From NCBI GenBank assembly GCA_047973125.1, contig JBKEBK010000022.1, positions 119,111 to 183,110 on the forward strand: a stretch of DNA of 64,000 nucleotides. The letters run 5' to 3'. The stretch is from CAYNRG01 sp047973125 (lineage in GTDB: Bacteria > Bacillota_I > Bacilli_A > Erysipelotrichales > Erysipelotrichaceae). How positions within the stretch are numbered: position 1 is the stretch's first letter; every line of letters starts with the position of its first letter. Positions 9,758-19,602 of the stretch are shown here, piece by piece. The notes below the pieces were generated by a model. It did not search any database. It was not told the origin of the DNA and saw only the letters and a list, made by a program, of their open reading frames with translations. The position numbers and the translations under genes are program-made.

Positions 9758-10702
9758 TTCTTTAAAGTAATTATTTTGGGCATATTTTAATGCTTCAAGT
9801 AACATCTTTTTAGATTTTATTGCAACTTTTGAATTTGGTTTAATAATTTCAAAAGCATGAAAACAACCATTTAATATTAAACACTCGGCATTTATATTAG
9901 CTTTTTTTAAATTATCTACATAATCAATCGTTTCATTATAGAATGGATCGATATCTCCAATATAAGTAAAGCATGGTGGTAAGTTATGATAGTTTTTAAG
10001 CCTTGATGGAGAAGCATATGCAGATACATCACTTACATCTTTTAAATATAAATCCCAGGCCTTTTTATTGAGTTTTTCATTCCATAGTGGAGCATTGTTA
10101 TCTTTCATTGATTCACTTAACATTTGATCATCTAGCATGGGATATAGTGGCATTTGAAAGGCAATTGCTACATCTTTTTTATCTCTTGATAAAATAGAAA
10201 GGGCACAACATAAATTTCCTCCTGCACTATTTCCACCAACAAAAATTTGATTGCTTTTGATATTTAGTGATTCACTATTTTCCACCAACCACTTTAGTGC
10301 AGTTGCACAATCATCAAGAGCTGCTGGAAAAGGTGCTTCTGTTGATAAGCGATATTCAACAGATACAACAGTACAATTGGCTTCTAGTACAAATGGTTCA
10401 ATAAAATAATTATCATTATTAGCAGCTCCCATTACAAAGCCTCCTCCATGAATCCATAGAATACCAGTTTTTTTATCATTATTTTTTGGTGAGTATATAC
10501 ATAATTTAAGGGGTTTATCACTGTTTGGATTGTCAATAAATTCTTCTTTGTAATTGATGTCTTGATGAAGTTTATTTTTTATTAGCTTCATTGCAATATT
10601 ATAAATCTTAAAAACATATTTAAAGAAGATAAAATTAAATACTTTTATTAAGAGTCCACTTAGTCTTAATTCTTTATCAATATCTTTTAGTTTAACTCGC
10701 AT
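9746..10702 (-). CDS. Alpha/beta-hydrolase esterase, HSL (bacterial type IV) family
   Basis: A 318-aa carboxylesterase-like enzyme. The HSL-family oxyanion-hole motif HGGG is at 85-88, the nucleophile elbow GGNSAGG has Ser159, and the charge-relay Asp lies in YIGDIDPF (about D252) with His282 in CFHAFEI. The N-terminal 60 residues form a cap-like amphipathic region. The ATG has a GGAGG ribosome site 7 nt upstream. The natural ester is unknown and neighbours do not suggest one. Confidence 0.87.
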   Translation of the reverse strand: MRVKLKDIDKELRLSGLLIKVFNFIFFKYVFKIYNIAMKLIKNKLHQDINYKEEFIDNPNSDKPLKLCIYSPKNNDKKTGILWIHGGGFVMGAANNDNYFIEPFVLEANCTVVSVEYRLSTEAPFPAALDDCATALKWLVENSESLNIKSNQIFVGGNSAGGNLCCALSILSRDKKDVAIAFQMPLYPMLDDQMLSESMKDNNAPLWNEKLNKKAWDLYLKDVSDVSAYASPSRLKNYHNLPPCFTYIGDIDPFYNETIDYVDNLKKANINAECLILNGCFHAFEIIKPNSKVAIKSKKMLLEALKYAQNNYFKEQKQ

Positions 10703-10786
10703 ATTAAGTCCTCCATGTATTGTTATTATAACATAGATGTTATCTGTTTATTTGAAGATAAATTCCTTCATTTAAGCAAAAATTAT

Positions 10787-10807
10787 TATCACAATATGTG
10801 ATATAAT
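10787..10807 (+). promoter_or_regulatory. Palindromic operator overlapping the -10 of the alpha-galactosidase gene
   Basis: TATCACA-ATA-TGTGATA (10787-10803) is a perfect 7+3+7 inverted repeat, and its right arm runs into a TATAAT box at 10802-10807. No clear -35 box is seen, which suggests activator dependence or repression here. The cognate regulator is not identified. Confidence 0.5.
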
Positions 10808-10888
10808 ATTTTTAAATGAATAGATTAAATTTTAGTTTATTTTATACAAGTATTACAATAATTTATAAATTTTAATAGAGGAGAGTTT

Positions 10889-13261
10889 ATGATTAAAGAA
10901 GTTAATGGATTATTTATATTAGAGAGTAAAAATACAAGTTATATTTTTAAGAAGTTAAAAAGTGGTCATTTAGAGCATCTTTATTATGGGAAAAAGATAG
11001 AATTAAGTAAAGATTTAGAGGATGCTATAAGCAATAAATGTTCTAATCTTAATGGCTGTAGCATTGCCTATGACGGTGATGAAAATTTTGGTTTAAATGA
11101 TATTTGTTTAGAAATATCAACTGAAGGTAAGGGAGATTTTAGAGAGCCTTTTGTACAGATGACACTTTCTAATGGTACATTTACTACAGATTTTATATAC
11201 GATAGTTATAAAATATATGATAAAAAAATAATGTTAGAGAAGATGCCATCAGCTTATGGAGAAAATGTTAGTACATTAGTAGTAAGGTGTAAGGATCAAA
11301 ACTATGATGTTGATTTAGAAATATTATATAGTGTTTTTTATGATGTTGATGTAATTACAAGAAGTGCCAGAGTAATTAATAATTCACAAGAGATTGTTAC
11401 AATTAATCGTTTAATGAGTGCTCAGTTGGATTTAGTTGGAAATAACTATAAATTTACAAGATTTGGTGGTGATTGGATAAATGAGATGAATAAGTATGAA
11501 AATATCTTAGCTCATGGAAATATTATAAATTCTTCTAATACTGGAAATTCATCAAATTACGCTAATCCATTTGTAATGATTTCAGAAGAGAGTGCTAAAG
11601 AAGTAAGTGGAGATGTTTATGGTATAAATTTAATCTATTCGGGAAATCATTATGAATCATTTAGTGTCAGTGGCCATAATAAGTCTAGATTGGTTGCTGG
11701 GATAAATCCAAATAATTTTTCGTATAGTTTAAATCACAATGAAGTATTTGAATCATGTGAAGCTGTTTTTACTTTCTCATGTAATGGATTTGAGCAAATG
11801 AGTACTAATATGCATAACTTTGTAAAAGAGAATATTGTTAGGGGTTTATGGAAAAATAAAGAGCGTCCAGTACTATTAAATTCATGGGAGGCGGCATATT
11901 TTGATTTTAATGAAGCAAAGCTTTTAAAACTGGCTAAAGCTGGAGCTGATCTTGGAATAGAATTATTTGTTTTAGATGATGGTTGGTTTGGAAAAAGGAA
12001 TAATGATAAATCTTCACTTGGTGATTGGTATGATAATTATAAGAAGCTTTCAAATGGCTTAGCTGGTTTGTGTAAAAAAATTAATAAGTTAGGGTTAGAT
12101 TTTGGGATATGGGTAGAGCCGGAAATGATAAGTGAAGATTCTGATCTTTATCGAAGTCATCCTGATTGGGCTGTTAAAATTGATAAGCAAGCGCACTCAT
12201 TAGGAAGAAATCAAATGATTTTAGATTTGACACAAAGTGTAGTAGTAGAAAATATAATTGAGCAAATGAGAAGTGTTTTTAATTCATGTAATATTACTTA
12301 TGTTAAATGGGATATGAATAGAAATTTCTCTGATGTCTACTCTTCAAAATTATCTAATCAGATGGAGTTTTCTTTTAGATATACACTTGGTCTATATAAA
12401 ATTTTAGATACTCTTACAAAGGAATTTCCACATATTTTATTTGAAGGATGTGCATCTGGTGGGAATCGATTTGATCTTGGAATCCTTTCTTATATGCCAC
12501 AGATCTGGGCTAGTGATAATACCGATGCAATCTCTAGGATTAGTATTCAAAATGGCTATAGTTATGGCTATCCCCAATCAACTTATTGTAATCATGTATC
12601 AGGTGTTCCAAATCATCAAACTCTAAGAAGCACACCTCTTGATACTAGATTTAATGTTGCTTCCTTTGGAATTCTTGGATATGAGTGTAATTTTAATGAT
12701 ATGTCATCAAGTGATAGAAAAATCATTGCTGAGCAGATAATAACTTATAAGAAATGGCGACACGTTTTTCAGTTTGGTAATTTTACACGTTTAGAAGAAA
12801 ATATTAATAAAACAAATAATAACAAGGATTCAAATAGTCAGCTAGTTAAGTGGTTAGTAGTTAATAATGAAAAAGATAAAGCTATTGGAATAATGGTACA
12901 AGCTATGGCTAAGCCTAATTTAGAATTTATATGCTTTAAGTGTCGAAATCTCGATGATAGAAAAAAATATCATTTTTATAATGAAGATAAAAAATATGAG
13001 ATTGAAAGATTTGGTGATTTAATAAATACAGAGAGTCCCGTGCATATAAAAACTGATTCTACTATTCATAAACTGGTTTCTCATTTTATTAAACTAGATG
13101 GGGAAAAAGAGGACTATATTGTTAGTGGATCATTACTAAACTATTGTGGTATAAAACTGGCTCAAGGATATGCTGGTGTTGGATATAATGATAATACAAG
13201 AATGTATCAAGATTATGATTCGAGAATGTATTTTATTGAAGAGGAAAAAGAGTCTAAATAA
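10889..13261 (+). CDS. GH36 alpha-galactosidase
   Basis: Retaining alpha-galactosidase of glycoside hydrolase family 36, acting on melibiose/raffinose-type sugars; probably cytoplasmic, as no signal peptide is seen. At 790 aa it is somewhat longer than the usual 720-740. N-terminal beta-supersandwich, then a TIM barrel with SWEAAYFDF, FVLDDGWFGKRN, GIWVEPEM and KWDMNR (nucleophile D475). GCASGGNRFD and SDNTDA (acid/base, D543) follow, then a C-terminal beta domain. The ribosome site is GAGGAG. It stands alone, with no transporter next to it. Confidence 0.93.
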   Translation: MIKEVNGLFILESKNTSYIFKKLKSGHLEHLYYGKKIELSKDLEDAISNKCSNLNGCSIAYDGDENFGLNDICLEISTEGKGDFREPFVQMTLSNGTFTTDFIYDSYKIYDKKIMLEKMPSAYGENVSTLVVRCKDQNYDVDLEILYSVFYDVDVITRSARVINNSQEIVTINRLMSAQLDLVGNNYKFTRFGGDWINEMNKYENILAHGNIINSSNTGNSSNYANPFVMISEESAKEVSGDVYGINLIYSGNHYESFSVSGHNKSRLVAGINPNNFSYSLNHNEVFESCEAVFTFSCNGFEQMSTNMHNFVKENIVRGLWKNKERPVLLNSWEAAYFDFNEAKLLKLAKAGADLGIELFVLDDGWFGKRNNDKSSLGDWYDNYKKLSNGLAGLCKKINKLGLDFGIWVEPEMISEDSDLYRSHPDWAVKIDKQAHSLGRNQMILDLTQSVVVENIIEQMRSVFNSCNITYVKWDMNRNFSDVYSSKLSNQMEFSFRYTLGLYKILDTLTKEFPHILFEGCASGGNRFDLGILSYMPQIWASDNTDAISRISIQNGYSYGYPQSTYCNHVSGVPNHQTLRSTPLDTRFNVASFGILGYECNFNDMSSSDRKIIAEQIITYKKWRHVFQFGNFTRLEENINKTNNNKDSNSQLVKWLVVNNEKDKAIGIMVQAMAKPNLEFICFKCRNLDDRKKYHFYNEDKKYEIERFGDLINTESPVHIKTDSTIHKLVSHFIKLDGEKEDYIVSGSLLNYCGIKLAQGYAGVGYNDNTRMYQDYDSRMYFIEEEKESK

Positions 13262-13342
13262 TAATTACATTTAAAGGTATCTGAGTGCTTTTCTTGTATC
13301 TATTATTTAAATCAAATATAATATTTAAAAGGAGAATTAAAG

Positions 13343-13861
13343 ATGAAAATATTAATGTTTATATTAGGTGTTATAACTTTAGTTGGTGGATTTTATGCAA
13401 TGATGGCTCCTGGAGCAACGTTTTTAAGTTTGGGATATATTGCAAGTATTTTACTTATAAGTAATGGATTAAGTAGTGTTATCTATTATTTTAGAAATAA
13501 AAAAAGTGATGAGGTTTCATTTTGGCTTTTAGTTGAAGGAATTCTTACAATGGGTATTGGCTTTATGATTTTAGGTAATGCCACTTTATATATTCTTTCA
13601 GATATTTTTATTGCTTATGCATTTACTACCTGGCTTATTATCACGGGTGTTGTTCAGATTGGACGCGTAGTTACTTTAAAGAAAGCCAATGAAAAATGGT
13701 TTTTAAATGGGATAGTCGCACTCTTAACACTTATTATGGGAATTTATTCTTTTTTCAATGTTGGCTTCACAGCTATTACCGTTGGAATGATGATGGGTTT
13801 TTGGTTACTGGTGCAGGGTATAAATATGATAGTAATTGCTTTTTCTATCAAAGGTAGGTAA
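13343..13861 (+). CDS. DUF308 / HdeD-family membrane protein
   Basis: A 172-aa protein made almost wholly of six hydrophobic helices with short loops, glycine-rich at the helix ends (FILGVITLVGGFYAMMAPG). This is the pattern of the HdeD/DUF308 family, in which an approximate three-helix unit is repeated. HdeD is linked to acid resistance in enterobacteria; the role here is unknown. AAAGGAG ribosome site. A terminator follows directly, so it is probably monocistronic. Confidence 0.8.
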   Translation: MKILMFILGVITLVGGFYAMMAPGATFLSLGYIASILLISNGLSSVIYYFRNKKSDEVSFWLLVEGILTMGIGFMILGNATLYILSDIFIAYAFTTWLIITGVVQIGRVVTLKKANEKWFLNGIVALLTLIMGIYSFFNVGFTAITVGMMMGFWLLVQGINMIVIAFSIKGR

Positions 13862-13886
13862 ACTTCATTTAATTGAAGTTTTTTAT
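13860..13886 (+). terminator. Terminator after the DUF308 gene
   Basis: Stem AACTTCA / TGAAGTT with a TTTAAT loop and T tail, overlapping the stop codon. Confidence 0.8.
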
Positions 13887-13942
13887 TTATGTTATAATAT
13901 ATATTGAAAACATAAAAAAAATTACTATAAAAAGGAGACTTT

Positions 13943-15163
13943 ATGAAAAATTCAGAATACTCATTTTTAAAGAGTGCATATGCTAGAGTATATCAATTCA
14001 TTTTTAAGTATGCTTCATATTTATTAAGTTGGAAAGAGCCTAAAGTATTATATGGCTCAGATACAATTTTTTCATTAATTAGTATACTACATGAAAAAGG
14101 TAAAAAATGTGCCCTAATTGTTACTGATGAAAATATCTGTAATTTAGGATTAATAGATGGTCTAATTAATAGTCTTAATCATGAAGATTTTAGCTATGTT
14201 TTATATAATAAAACAGTACCAAATCCTACAATAAACAATATTGATGAAGCTTATCATTTATATAAGTCTAAAAATTGTGATAGTATAATTGCTATTGGCG
14301 GTGGATCATCAATTGATGCTGCCAAGGGTGTAGGAATTAGGGTTGCATGGCCTAAAAGGTCTCTTGTTAAAATGAGTGGAGTTTTAAAGGTTTTAAAGAA
14401 GATTCCTTTTCTAGTTGCCATTCCAACAACTGCTGGAACTGGTAGTGAAGCTACAATTGCTACTGTAATTAGTGATGAGAAGACTAAGGGTAAATATCCA
14501 ATCAGTGATCCTTGTTTAATGCCAAAGGTGGCAATATTAGATGCTTCTTTAACATTAAAATTACCTAAAGATATCACAGCAACTACTGCCTTAGATACCC
14601 TAACTCATGCAGTTGAGGCTTATGTTGGTAATAGTAACACTAAAAACACTAAAAAATATGCTCTTAATGCAATTAAATTAGTTGATACCTATCTTCCACT
14701 TGTTTATAAAGATGGAGAAAACATTGAGGCAAGAGAGAAGATGTTACAGGCTGCAATGTATGGTGGTTTAGCATTTACAAGGGCATACATAGGCTATACT
14801 CATGCTTTAGCTCATGCTCTTGGTGGAATGTATGGTGTAGCACATGGTCTTGCTAATGCAATTTTACTACCACATGTATTAGAGGCTTATGGAGAGAGTG
14901 TATATAATAAGCTTGCAGATATTGCTGATAAAATTAATCTTACCAAGGGACAAGATCCAAAAGCTAAATCAGAAGCTTTTATAAATTATATTTTTGAATT
15001 AAATAAAGAAATGAATATTCCTAATAAAATTAAAGAAATTAAGGAAAGTGATATTAAGGAATTAGTGGCGCGTGCTTTAAAGGAGGCATATCCTCTGTAT
15101 CCGGTACCTAAATTACTTAATGAAGATACCCTTAGTAATATTTTAAGAAAGGTTATGGGGTGA
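13943..15163 (+). CDS. Iron-containing alcohol dehydrogenase
   Basis: A 406-aa group III (Fe-dependent) alcohol dehydrogenase, NAD(P)H-linked. The cofactor-binding GGGSSIDAAKG lies near residue 118, followed by IPTTAGTGSEAT. Metal-ligand blocks are THAVEAYVG (about 223) and HALAHALGGMYGVAHGLANAILLPH (about 290-315). The ribosome site is AAGGAG. The downstream aldehyde dehydrogenase overlaps its stop codon, so the pair probably interconverts an acid or aldehyde with its alcohol, for redox balance or detoxification. The substrate is not evident. Confidence 0.92.
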   Translation: MKNSEYSFLKSAYARVYQFIFKYASYLLSWKEPKVLYGSDTIFSLISILHEKGKKCALIVTDENICNLGLIDGLINSLNHEDFSYVLYNKTVPNPTINNIDEAYHLYKSKNCDSIIAIGGGSSIDAAKGVGIRVAWPKRSLVKMSGVLKVLKKIPFLVAIPTTAGTGSEATIATVISDEKTKGKYPISDPCLMPKVAILDASLTLKLPKDITATTALDTLTHAVEAYVGNSNTKNTKKYALNAIKLVDTYLPLVYKDGENIEAREKMLQAAMYGGLAFTRAYIGYTHALAHALGGMYGVAHGLANAILLPHVLEAYGESVYNKLADIADKINLTKGQDPKAKSEAFINYIFELNKEMNIPNKIKEIKESDIKELVARALKEAYPLYPVPKLLNEDTLSNILRKVMG

Positions 15164-16536
15164 TTACTTTGAATAAATCCAAAGAAATAGTAAAAAAACA
15201 AAGAATATTTTATAATAGTAATAAAACAAAGAGTTATGATTTTCGTAAGTTTCAACTTAAAAAATTAGCTAAGGCAATTGATAAATATGAGAATAAAATT
15301 TTAGATGCTTTAAAAAAGGATTTAAATAAATCTAATTTTGAAGCACATATGACTGAAATTGGTATTGTTAAAGAGGAATTAAGATTTACGCTAAAAAATC
15401 TTAAGCACTGGTGTAAAGCAAAAAGAGTAAGAACGCCAATTATGCATTTTTTATCATCAAGTTATATTCATCAAGGTCCCTATGGTATTACCCTTGTTAT
15501 GTCTCCTTGGAATTATCCTTTTCAATTAACAATGATTCCACTTATTGGCTCAATTGCAGCTGGTAATTGTGTTATCTTAAAACCATCAGAGTACTCATTT
15601 AATACATCAGAGATTATTGAAAAAATAATTTTAGAGGTATTTGATGAAAACTATGTTTATTTAGCACGAGGCTCAAGAGAAAAAAATCAGGAATTATTAG
15701 ATGAAAATTATGATTATATCTTTTTTACAGGTGGCTATACTGTTGGAAAACTAGTGATGGAGAAGGCTGCTAAGCATCTTACGCCAATTACCTTAGAGTT
15801 AGGTGGTAAAAGTCCTTGTATTGTTGATAGTAGTGCCGATATTAAATTAGCTGCAAAAAGAATAGTGTGGGGTAAATTTATTAATGCTGGTCAAACCTGT
15901 GTTGCTCCTGATTATGTTTTGGTGGAAACAGCTATAAAAGATAAATTAATTATTGAAATGAAAAAATGGATTGTAAAATTTTATGGTTTGGATCAATTAA
16001 GAAATGATGAATATCCAAAAATTATAAATCAAAAGCATTTAGATAGATTGAGTGATTTGGTAAATAAATCAGATATTATTTTTGGTGGTGAAAAAGATAT
16101 TGAATTAAGTAAAATATCTCCAACACTAATTGATGCAAAGTTTGAAAGTGTGATAATGAATGAGGAAATCTTTGGACCACTTTTACCAATTATTTCCGTT
16201 GATGACTTTGATGTTGCACTTAACTATATAAAGTCAAAACCACATCCCTTAGCTCTTTATTTGTTTAGTACAAATAAATCAAATGAGCAAAGATATTATA
16301 AGGAATTATCATTTGGTTGTGGTTGTGTAAATGATGTTATTATTCAGTTATCTAATTCTCATCTTGGTTTTGGTGGTGTAGGTGATAGTGGTATGGGATC
16401 ATATCATGGTAAAAAAACTTTTGATACTTTTAGTCATTATAAAAGTATTATGAAAAAATCAAATATAGTTGATATACCATTAAGGTATGCTCCATTTAAA
16501 AATCATTTAAAATTTTTAAAGATTTTTATGAAGTAA
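15160..16536 (+). CDS. NAD(P)-dependent aldehyde dehydrogenase
   Basis: Aldehyde dehydrogenase of the short class-3/fatty-aldehyde type, 458 aa. It has MSPWNYPFQL (cofactor fold), LELGGKSPCIV (general-base Glu), NAGQTCVAPDYVL (catalytic Cys) and EEIFGPLLPI. Two starts compete: GTG at 15160 overlapping the previous TGA, and TTG at 15169, which sits 6 nt after a GGGGTG ribosome site and may be preferred. Coupled to the alcohol dehydrogenase before it. Ends without a membrane tail. Confidence 0.92.
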   Translation: MITLNKSKEIVKKQRIFYNSNKTKSYDFRKFQLKKLAKAIDKYENKILDALKKDLNKSNFEAHMTEIGIVKEELRFTLKNLKHWCKAKRVRTPIMHFLSSSYIHQGPYGITLVMSPWNYPFQLTMIPLIGSIAAGNCVILKPSEYSFNTSEIIEKIILEVFDENYVYLARGSREKNQELLDENYDYIFFTGGYTVGKLVMEKAAKHLTPITLELGGKSPCIVDSSADIKLAAKRIVWGKFINAGQTCVAPDYVLVETAIKDKLIIEMKKWIVKFYGLDQLRNDEYPKIINQKHLDRLSDLVNKSDIIFGGEKDIELSKISPTLIDAKFESVIMNEEIFGPLLPIISVDDFDVALNYIKSKPHPLALYLFSTNKSNEQRYYKELSFGCGCVNDVIIQLSNSHLGFGGVGDSGMGSYHGKKTFDTFSHYKSIMKKSNIVDIPLRYAPFKNHLKFLKIFMK

Positions 16537-16569
16537 TGTATGAGATTATGGTAAGAAGGGGTGAGTACT

Positions 16570-16734
16570 GTGGAAATAGTTTCTTTCAAATGTGATAAAT
16601 GCGATACAATTTTAAATGTTGATGAAACTTTATTGGTTGAGCAACTAAATGAAATTGACATAAATAATGATGAAGTACTACTTATTGGATTATGCGATAA
16701 TTGTAAAAAAATGCAGGAAAAAGCCAATGAATAG
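16570..16734 (+). CDS. Small two-CxxC (zinc-ribbon-like) protein
   Basis: A 54-codon frame reading MEIVSFKCDKCDTILNV...GLCDNCKKMQEKANE. Two CxxC pairs (CDKC and CDNC) about 38 residues apart suggest a small zinc ribbon. The GTG at 16570 follows a strong AGGGGTGAG ribosome site; an earlier in-frame GTG (16561) lies inside that site. The next gene starts 8 nt before this stop, so the two are probably translated together. No named family recognised; partner or chaperone roles are guesses. Confidence 0.6.
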   Translation: MEIVSFKCDKCDTILNVDETLLVEQLNEIDINNDEVLLIGLCDNCKKMQEKANE

Positions 16735-17170
16735 AAAATTAATAGGAAGAATTGGTGTGTTTCTTTTGGTAGGTTTTACTTTGATATGGGCTTTTGCACT
16801 TTTTAGTAGTGATGACAATAAGATTATTGGTAAGCAAAATAGTGATGATGTTGTTGATGTAATGAGCTTACAAAAAGATCAGGCATATGATAAAATATTT
16901 GAAATTTTAGTTAGCCCAAGTGAATATCTAGGTAAAGAAATTTTAGTGAGAGGTATTTTTAAAAGAGAATATAATGAAGAGTTTCAACAAGAGGAATATT
17001 TCATTGTTATAACTGATGAGCAGGGTGATTGTGAAACTGGTATTGATATTATCATAAATTCTGGTAAATACCCACAAGCAAATAAAGAGGTAAGTGTTAT
17101 CGGTATATTTTCTAAGTATGAAAAAAATGGTGTAGTTCGCTATTATCTTGATATAGATAATAGCAACTAG
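16727..17170 (+). CDS. Membrane-anchored protein of unknown function
   Basis: A 147-aa protein with an N-terminal TM anchor (IGRIGVFLLVGFTLIWAFAL, about 6-25) and an extracellular domain rich in beta-strand pattern. Segments such as YLGKEILVRGIFKRE, EEYFIVITDEQGD and EVSVIGIFSKYEKNG look like an OB-fold; this is pattern-level only. Start choice: ATG 16727 follows AGGAAA and overlaps the upstream zinc-ribbon gene, and upstream in-frame starts would lie within that gene. Function unknown. Confidence 0.6.
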   Translation: MNRKLIGRIGVFLLVGFTLIWAFALFSSDDNKIIGKQNSDDVVDVMSLQKDQAYDKIFEILVSPSEYLGKEILVRGIFKREYNEEFQQEEYFIVITDEQGDCETGIDIIINSGKYPQANKEVSVIGIFSKYEKNGVVRYYLDIDNSN

Positions 17171-17248
17171 ACTTTTTTTAAATTGGGTGTTTTATTATTA
17201 TTTTATGATAATTAGTGCTATAATTTAGACGATAAATGGAGGTGTGTT

Positions 17249-18436
17249 GTGGAAGTTATAAAGTTAAATGAAAATTTTTACTGGTTAGGAGTAAAAGACA
17301 AAGAGTTAAGGGTTTTTGATGTAATTATGGAGACAAAATATGGCACTACATACAATTCATATTTACTAAAAACAAATGATGGTGTTGTATTATTTGATAC
17401 TGTAAAAGAAAAGTTTTTTGATGAGTATTTAAAAAAAATAAATGAGATTTCTGATGTGTCTGAGATAAAGTATATTATTTGTAATCATACAGAACCAGAT
17501 CACAGTGGTTCTTTAGAAAAGCTATTAGCACTAAACCCTAATATCGAAATTATTAGTAGTATGGTCGCAAAAAGATATTTATCAGAAATCATTAACAAAG
17601 ACTTTAATTCTAGAATTGTTAAAGATAATGAAACAATTTTAATAGGTGATAAGAGTATTACTTTTTACTCAGCGATAAATCTACATTGGCCAGATGCGAT
17701 GTATTCTTACTTAAATGAAGATAAGATTCTTGTGAGTTGCGACTCTTTTGGTGCTCACTATGCTTTTGATGGTATGTTACTAAGTGAGGTAATAGATATA
17801 AAAGCATACAAAGATGCCCTAGAATATTATACTAAGATGATTATGGGTCCTTTTAAAAATTTTATCAATAGAGCAATGGATAAGATTAAAGATTTAGATA
17901 TACAATTAATATGTCCGGGACATGGACCAATTATTGATAAAAATATTTCTGAGGTAATAAAATATTATCAAGATTATGCTATTGAAGAGTGCCATAGTAC
18001 AAAGGTTTCAATTGTGTATGTTAGTGCTTATGGTTATACAAAAGAGATAGCTGATATTGTTGCTAAAGAAATAAAGGGTAGTGGTTTTGAGTGTAATACA
18101 TATGATTTAGTAGAAGAGGATGCTGATAAAGTCTTTGAAGAGTTAGTAGCATCCGATGTAATTCTATATGGATCTTCTACAATGTTACAAGATGCTCTTC
18201 CTCCGATCTATAATATGATTAATCGGATTATTTCTGGATATCACGGAACTAAAAAAGTTTCGGCATTTGGTAGCTATGGTTGGAGTGGTGAGGCTGTTGG
18301 TAATATTATCACTCGTTTAAAACAACAAAGGATGAAGGTATTAGATGAAGGCTTAAAGATACTTTTTAAACCAAGTGAAGCTAATATCTTAGAAATTAGA
18401 GCGTATGCTAAGAATATTGTTGATCAAATAAAATAA
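17249..18436 (+). CDS. FprA-family flavodiiron protein
   Basis: A-type flavoprotein that reduces O2 to water (or NO to N2O) for oxygen defence in anaerobes. Residues 1-250 are a beta-lactamase-fold diiron domain with the ligand set HTEPDHSG (HxExDH), CDSFGAH and CPGHGP. Residues 255-395 are a flavodoxin domain (SIVYVSAYGYTKEIA, SSTMLQDALPP, GSYGWSGEA). No rubredoxin or flavin-reductase extension is fused, so electrons must come from separate proteins. GTG start after GGAGGTG. Confidence 0.94.
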   Translation: MEVIKLNENFYWLGVKDKELRVFDVIMETKYGTTYNSYLLKTNDGVVLFDTVKEKFFDEYLKKINEISDVSEIKYIICNHTEPDHSGSLEKLLALNPNIEIISSMVAKRYLSEIINKDFNSRIVKDNETILIGDKSITFYSAINLHWPDAMYSYLNEDKILVSCDSFGAHYAFDGMLLSEVIDIKAYKDALEYYTKMIMGPFKNFINRAMDKIKDLDIQLICPGHGPIIDKNISEVIKYYQDYAIEECHSTKVSIVYVSAYGYTKEIADIVAKEIKGSGFECNTYDLVEEDADKVFEELVASDVILYGSSTMLQDALPPIYNMINRIISGYHGTKKVSAFGSYGWSGEAVGNIITRLKQQRMKVLDEGLKILFKPSEANILEIRAYAKNIVDQIK

Positions 18437-18461
18437 AAAAGCTGTTTATTACAGCTTTTTA
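18434..18461. terminator. Bidirectional terminator, fprA / K+ channel
   Basis: A perfect 10-bp stem AAAAAGCTGT / ACAGCTTTTT with a TTATT loop between the two convergent stop codons. Confidence 0.9.
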
Positions 18462-19469
18462 ATTTATTTCACACTCTTCAAATCGATGTTTTTGATTGGC
18501 ATTTGGATATTTTTCATCATCGAGTTTTTCCTTAAACATATCAAGAGGTCTTACAAAGAGGGCTCTATCTCCGTAAAGGGGTCGATATACCACCATTTCT
18601 TGAAGAGTTTCACTATCAATTGCAATATCCTCTACTAAGTAAAAATTACCTTTAAAATGGCGGTAAATACCTTTTATTTTAATATCATTTGAAATATTAA
18701 GATTATTATTTATGGATTTATTTCTGTTATTTTGAAGCTCAATAAAACCTGAAGATATAATACCAGTAGGTATAGCAATAATTGCAATTCCCAAGATTGC
18801 AATTATAATTCCTAAGATTTTACCGAAAAATGTTATAGGATAGATATCGCCATAACCTACAGTTGTAATGGTTGCGATTACTAACCATAAAGCATCAAAA
18901 ATACTCTTAAATTTTTCTGGTTGTGACGAGGCTTCTAGATTAAACATAATTACCGCTGATATGATTATTAGAGTACTAATGACTATTAATGAAGAAATTA
19001 GTTGGTTTTTCTTTCTAATAAAGACACAATGTATTGCTTCTATTGCTTGATAATACCTTTCTTTTTTAAATGCTCTTAAAAGCTTTAGTATTCTTGCACT
19101 TCTTATTATTCTTAAATCTAGAGGTATTACTTTAGGAAAGTAAAATGGTAAAATAGCAAACAGATCCACAAGAGCCATAAATGAGAATATATATCTAATT
19201 CTAGCTTTAAATGGATTCATCTTTGGTCTTAGTAAATCTGATGTATATACTCTTGAAATATATTCAATTGTAAAGATAATAATTGAAATTATTTCGATGT
19301 ATTTAAATAATTTTATAGTACTACTTCCTAAATTAAAAGTGCTGAGACTTACAACAATAACATTTAAGATAATTAAAGAAAAAATTGTTATGTCCATTAT
19401 TTTACTGGCTTTATCTTTAGGCTTAGCTGCTTCATATATTTCAAATAGTCTTTGTTTAAATTTACTCAT
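18459..19469 (-). CDS. Voltage-gated-type potassium channel
   Basis: A 336-aa six-TM channel. An S1-S4 voltage-sensor-like module precedes the pore; S4 carries spaced arginines in LRIIRSARILKLLRAFKKE (about 119-137). The selectivity filter is TVGYGD (203-208), between helices S5 and S6. The C-terminal about 90 residues form a small cytoplasmic domain with no RCK motif recognised. Likely mediates K+ flux across the membrane. Single gene, convergent with the flavodiiron gene. Confidence 0.9.
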   Translation of the reverse strand: MSKFKQRLFEIYEAAKPKDKASKIMDITIFSLIILNVIVVSLSTFNLGSSTIKLFKYIEIISIIIFTIEYISRVYTSDLLRPKMNPFKARIRYIFSFMALVDLFAILPFYFPKVIPLDLRIIRSARILKLLRAFKKERYYQAIEAIHCVFIRKKNQLISSLIVISTLIIISAVIMFNLEASSQPEKFKSIFDALWLVIATITTVGYGDIYPITFFGKILGIIIAILGIAIIAIPTGIISSGFIELQNNRNKSINNNLNISNDIKIKGIYRHFKGNFYLVEDIAIDSETLQEMVVYRPLYGDRALFVRPLDMFKEKLDDEKYPNANQKHRFEECEIN

Positions 19470-19602
19470 AATTATTTCCTCTAGCTTTATTATACAGTAA
19501 ATTAAACATTGATGTTAAAAAGTATAAAATATTTATTATGATTTGTAATCGAACAACTTATAAAAATGTGATAAGATAAGGGTATAGTAAAGAGGTGTCA
19601 TT

